DNA of 64,000 nucleotides, taken from assembly GCA_902141825.1 (NCBI GenBank), contig CABFPG010000010.1:165378-229377 (forward strand). Reading direction: 5' to 3'. Below, in pieces: positions 58,806 through 64,000 of this stretch. The stretch is from Thalassocella blandensis. Lineage in GTDB: Bacteria > Pseudomonadota > Gammaproteobacteria > Pseudomonadales > Cellvibrionaceae. Every line of letters begins with the position of its first letter. The stretch's first letter is position 1. The notes under the pieces are model-generated. The model saw only the letters and a program-made list of their open reading frames with translations, was not told where the DNA came from and ran no database searches. The position numbers and the translations under genes are program-made.

Positions 58806-59312
58806 CTTTGTCCCCTGGGAAGTAAGTATTTCTCACCTAATAACATTCTAATCACCAAGTTTGAAGTGTATAAAATACACACTCAATGATCAGTCTTCGA
58901 CTCTTCGACAAGTCATTTGTTCTCGCTAAAGTATATACAATATTTGGTGTCGAAGTATGAGCTAGCCCATAAAACCGATGTTCGGCGTGAGACTTCAGCT
59001 AAATCGCTGCATTGCGGCGTATTAGCCTTGACTTTGTGGCTAATTTAGCGACAATTGCCCCTGTCACGAGATGGGGTCAAGAGAGCGCTAGTAAACCCTG
59101 CCAGAACTCTTGCCAGGTGGCCAACCGCCAGCCTGTCCATCAACTTAACTAGGGCGTGAAACCGAACGTTCTACCGGAGGCTATACATCCAACGCCTTTA
59201 ATCCGGGAAAAATCAATGAAACTTAATTAGTCATTGTGTCGCCAATTGTTTATCGCAAGGGGCGGTACGTGCTTTTTATTAGAGAACATAAATTAAAATA
59301 GAGGACTCTAGT
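58806..59312 (+). promoter_or_regulatory. Structured leader region upstream of ilvI
   Basis: No gene of useful length is present in these 507 bases. Several hairpins are: ATTAGCC/GGCTAAT (59021-59044, 10-base loop), longer-range GCTAAAT/ATTTAGC around it, and CCCC/GGGG (59058-59076). A 15-codon frame at 58978-59025, rich in Leu, Val and Ile for its length, overlaps the first stem, but it has no ribosome site and no T-run follows the hairpins. Attenuation of the ilv operon is therefore only a possibility. Confidence 0.3.
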
Positions 59313-61049
59313 GTGGAAAAGCTCTCCGGTGGAGACATGCTAATAAGAGCTTTGGCGGACGAAGGGGTAGAAACTGTATTCGGATACCCCGGCGGCGCGG
59401 CTCTTCATATCTATGACGCGATATTTCGTCAGGATCGCGTAAAACACATTTTGGTGCGACATGAACAGGCGGCAACGCATGCTGCAGATGGTTATGCGCG
59501 GTCAACGGGAAAAACCGGTGTGGTGCTGGTCACTTCTGGGCCTGGAGCAACCAATGCGATAACGGGAATCGCAACGGCATATATGGACTCAATTCCAATG
59601 GTCGTTATTTCTGGGCAGGTGGTGTCCGATAAAATTGGTGAAGACGCATTTCAGGAAACCGATATGGTTGGGATTTCCCGGCCGATAGTCAAACACAGCT
59701 TTTTAGTAAAAGATCAGCGCGATATTCCGTCCATTGTGAAAAAAGCCTTTTATATCGCTTCAACGGGGCGTCCTGGGCCTGTAGTAATTGATATTCCTAA
59801 AGATGTCACCAACCCTGTCGACAAGTTTGACTACGAATATCCGAGTAAAATTAAAATTCGCTCATACACTCCAGCGGCGAAAGGTCATGCTGGTCAGATT
59901 AAAAAAGCTGTCCAGTTATTGATGAGCGCAAGACGTCCAGTTATTTATGCAGGCGGTGGCGTAGTGCAGGGGAATGCTTCATCTCAACTAACTGAGCTGG
60001 CTCAGATTCTGGATTTTCCAGTGACCAATACGCTGATGGGGCTTGGAGCTTATCCTGGAACTGACCGACAATTTCTCGGGATGTTGGGGATGCACGGTAC
60101 GGTCGAAGCGAATACGGCAATGCATCACGCGGATGTTATTTTGGCTGTGGGAGCGCGTTTTGATGATCGTGTGACCAATACGCCAAGTAAGTTTTGTCCG
60201 GCGGCTAAAATCATTCACATTGATATTGATCCAGCCTCCATTTCCAAAACAATTTCAGCTGATGTGCCCATTGTAGGATCGGTAGAGAGTGTGCTGGATG
60301 ATATGCTCGGCTTGGTGAAAGGAGGCGATGAGCGTCCGGATGCTGGAGCAATCAAAGATTGGTGGAAGCAAATCGATCAATGGCGCGACCGCTACAGTAT
60401 CATTCGTAAGCCCAATTTTGTGGCAGAAGACATGATCAAGCCGCAAGAAGTGGTGAAAGTCTTGTTTGAAGTGACAAATGGCGATGCCTATGTGTGTTCA
60501 GACGTTGGGCAGCACCAGATGTTCAGTGCGCAATACTACTTGTTTGACAAGCCTCGCCGCTGGATAAACTCTGGCGGTCTAGGGACGATGGGCTTTGGTT
60601 TGCCTGCCGCTATGGGCGTGCAAATGGCGCATCGGGATGCGCAAGTCGTTTGTGTGACCGGTGAAGGCAGTATTCAAATGTGTATACAAGAGCTTTCTAC
60701 CTGTACGCAGTATCACTTACCGGTCAAGATTATTTGCATTAACAATCAGGCGCTGGGGATGGTGAAGCAGTGGCAGGACATGCAGTATGGCGGGCGTCAT
60801 TCAGAAAGCCTCTATGAAGAATCGCTACCTGACTTTATCAAACTAATGGAAGCCTATGGTCACGTAGGGATGAAAGTAACAAAGCGGGATGAACTCAAGG
60901 CAAAACTCGAAGAGTGTTTTGCAATGAAAGACAAAACCGTTTTCATGGATATTTATGTCGATCCGAAAGAGCACGTTTATCCTATGCAGGTGCCGCCACC
61001 GAATGGCTCCATGCGTGATATGTGGTTGAGCAAAACGGAGAGAACGTAA
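59313..61049 (+). CDS. ilvI: Acetolactate synthase large (catalytic) subunit
   Basis: Condenses two pyruvates (or pyruvate and 2-oxobutyrate) with ThDP and FAD, the first common step to valine, leucine and isoleucine. The 578-residue protein begins at GTG behind GAGG. It shows the catalytic Glu in [15 protein letters not shown], the FAD-region TNTLMGLG, and the ThDP/Mg2+ motif GEGSIQM...NNQALGM. Glu in place of Asp (GDGS) is also seen in Pseudomonas enzymes. ilvH follows with no gap. The name ilvB would be equally acceptable. Confidence 0.96.
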   Translation: MEKLSGGDMLIRALADEGVETVFGYPGGAALHIYDAIFRQDRVKHILVRHEQAATHAADGYARSTGKTGVVLVTSGPGATNAITGIATAYMDSIPMVVISGQVVSDKIGEDAFQETDMVGISRPIVKHSFLVKDQRDIPSIVKKAFYIASTGRPGPVVIDIPKDVTNPVDKFDYEYPSKIKIRSYTPAAKGHAGQIKKAVQLLMSARRPVIYAGGGVVQGNASSQLTELAQILDFPVTNTLMGLGAYPGTDRQFLGMLGMHGTVEANTAMHHADVILAVGARFDDRVTNTPSKFCPAAKIIHIDIDPASISKTISADVPIVGSVESVLDDMLGLVKGGDERPDAGAIKDWWKQIDQWRDRYSIIRKPNFVAEDMIKPQEVVKVLFEVTNGDAYVCSDVGQHQMFSAQYYLFDKPRRWINSGGLGTMGFGLPAAMGVQMAHRDAQVVCVTGEGSIQMCIQELSTCTQYHLPVKIICINNQALGMVKQWQDMQYGGRHSESLYEESLPDFIKLMEAYGHVGMKVTKRDELKAKLEECFAMKDKTVFMDIYVDPKEHVYPMQVPPPNGSMRDMWLSKTERT

Positions 61050-62617
<1,568 letters not shown>

Positions 62618-62636
62618 TAGTAGGTTTTATTAATAT

Positions 62637-62666
62637 CAAAAAAGCGCGGCATTTGCCGCGTTTTTT
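62637..62666 (+). terminator. Intrinsic terminator of ilvI-ilvH-ilvC
   Basis: CGCGGC-ATTT-GCCGCG is a perfect 6-bp GC stem followed by six Ts and preceded by As, 20 bases after the ilvC stop. Confidence 0.93.
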
Positions 62667-62714
62667 GTAATGCGTCTTTAATTTTTTAAATGATTGATTT
62701 TGTCAGCGAGGCAA

Positions 62715-63653
62715 ATGATGGCAACAAGAAAAACGAATGAAGCTCCAGATAAAGAAAGTTCTTCGGGTGAGGAAATTGCGCTGGAAGTGCCTGAAGGTCT
62801 TCCCGTGGATGAGCATTTTGAAGAAGTGTCAGAAAACGGAAAAAAAGTTACACGTAAAGGGGTTTATCTGTTGCCAAACCTTTTTACAACAGGCGCTCTG
62901 TTTGGTGGTTTTTTTGCCATCGTTAATGCCATGAATGGCAACTTTGCAAATGCAGCGCTGGCCATTTTTGCGGCACAGATTCTGGATGGGTTTGATGGGC
63001 GCGTTGCGAGAATGACCAACACCCAAAGTAGATTTGGTACTGAGTACGACAGTTTGTCGGACATGGTTTCTTTTGGGCTTGCACCTGCAATAGTGACATA
63101 TAGCTGGGCTTTGCAGCCTCTTGGCAAGTTTGGGATGGCTGCGGCCTTTGTGTTTGCTGCTTGTGCAGCGTTGCGTTTGGCGCGCTTCAATACTCAGGTT
63201 GGCGAGACGGACAGCAGTTACTTTACTGGGCTTGCAAGCCCTCCAGCCGCAACACTGGTTGCCTCCGGCGTGTGGCTGGGCAGTGAGATGGAGTTAACTA
63301 CCGAAATCTCAGTTATTGCCGCAATTTTGGTCACTTTTGTCGGCCTGATGATGGTTTCAAACGTGAAATACCAGAGTTTCAAGGGTTTGGATAAAAACAG
63401 AAGGGTTCCTTTTGTTGCCATGCTGCTTACGCTGATGGTGTTTATTGCAGTGATTATTGATCCTCCGATTGTTTTGTTTGCGCTTGCGTTTATTTATGCC
63501 CTGTCAGGCCCCGTAATGTGGCTATGGCATTTGCGAAAAAAATTTGGTTTGACGCGCACCGAAGGATCTTCTGTTCAATCCGATTTGGCTGAAGATTCTG
63601 CGGTTGAAAGTGTGCTGGAAGATAATGTTAAAAAAAATGAAAAAAGTGGTTGA
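62715..63653 (+). CDS. pssA: CDP-diacylglycerol-serine O-phosphatidyltransferase
   Basis: Makes phosphatidylserine, the precursor of phosphatidylethanolamine, in the inner membrane. The 312-residue membrane protein has a charged N-terminal tail of about 50 residues, then about eight hydrophobic segments. The CDP-alcohol phosphotransferase signature is complete: DGFDGRVARMTNTQSRFG followed by EYDSLSD (about residues 95-120). The start is one of two adjacent ATGs (62715 or 62718) behind GAGG. It is the membrane-integral PssA type, not the soluble PLD-like E. coli type. Its last codons contain the -35 box of an rRNA-type promoter. Confidence 0.95.
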   Translation: MMATRKTNEAPDKESSSGEEIALEVPEGLPVDEHFEEVSENGKKVTRKGVYLLPNLFTTGALFGGFFAIVNAMNGNFANAALAIFAAQILDGFDGRVARMTNTQSRFGTEYDSLSDMVSFGLAPAIVTYSWALQPLGKFGMAAAFVFAACAALRLARFNTQVGETDSSYFTGLASPPAATLVASGVWLGSEMELTTEISVIAAILVTFVGLMMVSNVKYQSFKGLDKNRRVPFVAMLLTLMVFIAVIIDPPIVLFALAFIYALSGPVMWLWHLRKKFGLTRTEGSSVQSDLAEDSAVESVLEDNVKKNEKSG

Positions 63654-63678
63654 CCGATGCGGGGCGCATCCGTAATAT
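63650..63678 (+). promoter_or_regulatory. First rRNA-type promoter
   Basis: TTGACC (63650-63655), 17-base spacer, TAATAT (63673-63678), then the GC-rich discriminator GCGCGCCTC. A-tracts just upstream, inside the end of pssA, could act as an UP element. A weak AATCAA/TTGATT hairpin with Ts follows at 63732-63756. Confidence 0.65.
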
Positions 63679-63838
63679 GCGCGCCTCTTCAGCACTCAAC
63701 GCGATTGAGGTTGTTGAGAGAATTCTTTAGGAATCAATCATTTAGAGTTGATTTTTAAAGAATAAAGTGTGTTTTTGATGGTTGTTTTCTTGGGTGGTTT
63801 AGTTACGACAAGCAAAGCAAAAAAAGTTAAAAAAACAC

Positions 63839-63866
63839 TTGCCAAGGAGATGGAGCAGCGTATAAT
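63839..63866 (+). promoter_or_regulatory. Second rRNA-type promoter
   Basis: TTGCCA (63839-63844), 16-base spacer, consensus TATAAT (63861-63866), then the same GCGCGCCTC discriminator, typical of stringently controlled rrn promoters. Runs of A at 63819-63836 are UP-element-like. Confidence 0.85.
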
Positions 63867-64000
63867 GCGCGCCTCGGTTAGGGAGAAGCCCTTAACTGAA
63901 ACAAAGAAAGCCCCGAAGCGGCTGTTCTTTAGATCTTTAACAAGTTGATCAAGCAATGCGTGTGGGCGCTTGTGGGTTGGTGAAGTGACAGGTTATTGGT
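63867..64000 (+). other. Leader of an rRNA operon (16S gene beyond right edge)
   Basis: A boxA-like antitermination site TGTTCTTTA (63923-63931) is followed by ATCTTTAACAAGTTGATC (63933-63950) and a GTGTGGGCGCTTGTGGG stretch, the pattern found in rRNA leaders and spacers of Pseudomonas-type gammaproteobacteria. A bulged hairpin (GTTAGGG / CCCTTAAC, about 63878-63897) precedes it. No 16S sequence itself is reached. Confidence 0.82.

Overview
The window is a stretch of housekeeping chromosome from a gammaproteobacterium. Most of the gene order matches Pseudomonas-type chromosomes: dxr-rseP-bamA-skp-lpxD-fabZ-lpxA-lpxB-rnhB, murJ-ribF-ileS-lspA-fkpB-ispH-minor pilins, pilR-pilS, bamD-rluD-pgeF-clpB, and ilvI-ilvH-ilvC-pssA. 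The moderate base composition and the long Ser/Gly linker in PilY1 recall marine Cellvibrionaceae (Teredinibacter/Saccharophagus type). That placement is an inference from style, not from a marker gene. I found no insertion sequence, prophage, CRISPR array, tRNA or complete rRNA gene.

Layout. 1-9976: cell-envelope cluster, with the end of dxr, then the RseP protease, BamA, Skp, the lipid A enzymes LpxD/LpxA/LpxB, FabZ and RNase HII. 9977-19092: mixed signalling and quality-control genes, namely a PilZ protein, an unknown one-helix membrane protein, YciH, a voltage-gated-type K+ channel with a zinc-ribbon tail, a PAS-GGDEF-EAL protein, BepA, a TusA-like protein and PerM. 19595-27709: a pitrilysin-like M16 protease, then aceE-aceF behind a structured leader. 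27907-36629: an OmpA-like protein, then murJ, ribF, ileS, lspA, fkpB and ispH.

36993-50219: type IV pilus block. A minor pilin/PilY1 operon (fimU-pilV-pilW-pilX-pilY1-pilE) runs into two oppositely oriented FimT/GspH-like pseudopilins, followed by pilR and pilS. A GG-N10-GC element upstream of fimU suggests that the sigma54 activator PilR could control the operon. 50315-58805: nadE, bamD, rluD, pgeF, clpB and a DUF4124 protein. 59313-63653: ilvI-ilvH-ilvC and pssA. The last 350 bases hold two tandem rRNA-type promoters and a boxA-containing leader, so a 16S rRNA gene should begin just beyond the right edge.

No wholly new multi-gene system is evident. The most interesting signals are regulatory or architectural: a terminator-like attenuator before aceE, a promoter-plus-terminator unit between bamD and rluD that looks like a small RNA, a perfect 38-bp palindrome before the pilin operon, tandem rrn promoters starting inside pssA, a short in-frame repeat in the M16 protease, and calcium-loop motifs in BamA, PilY1 and several pilins.
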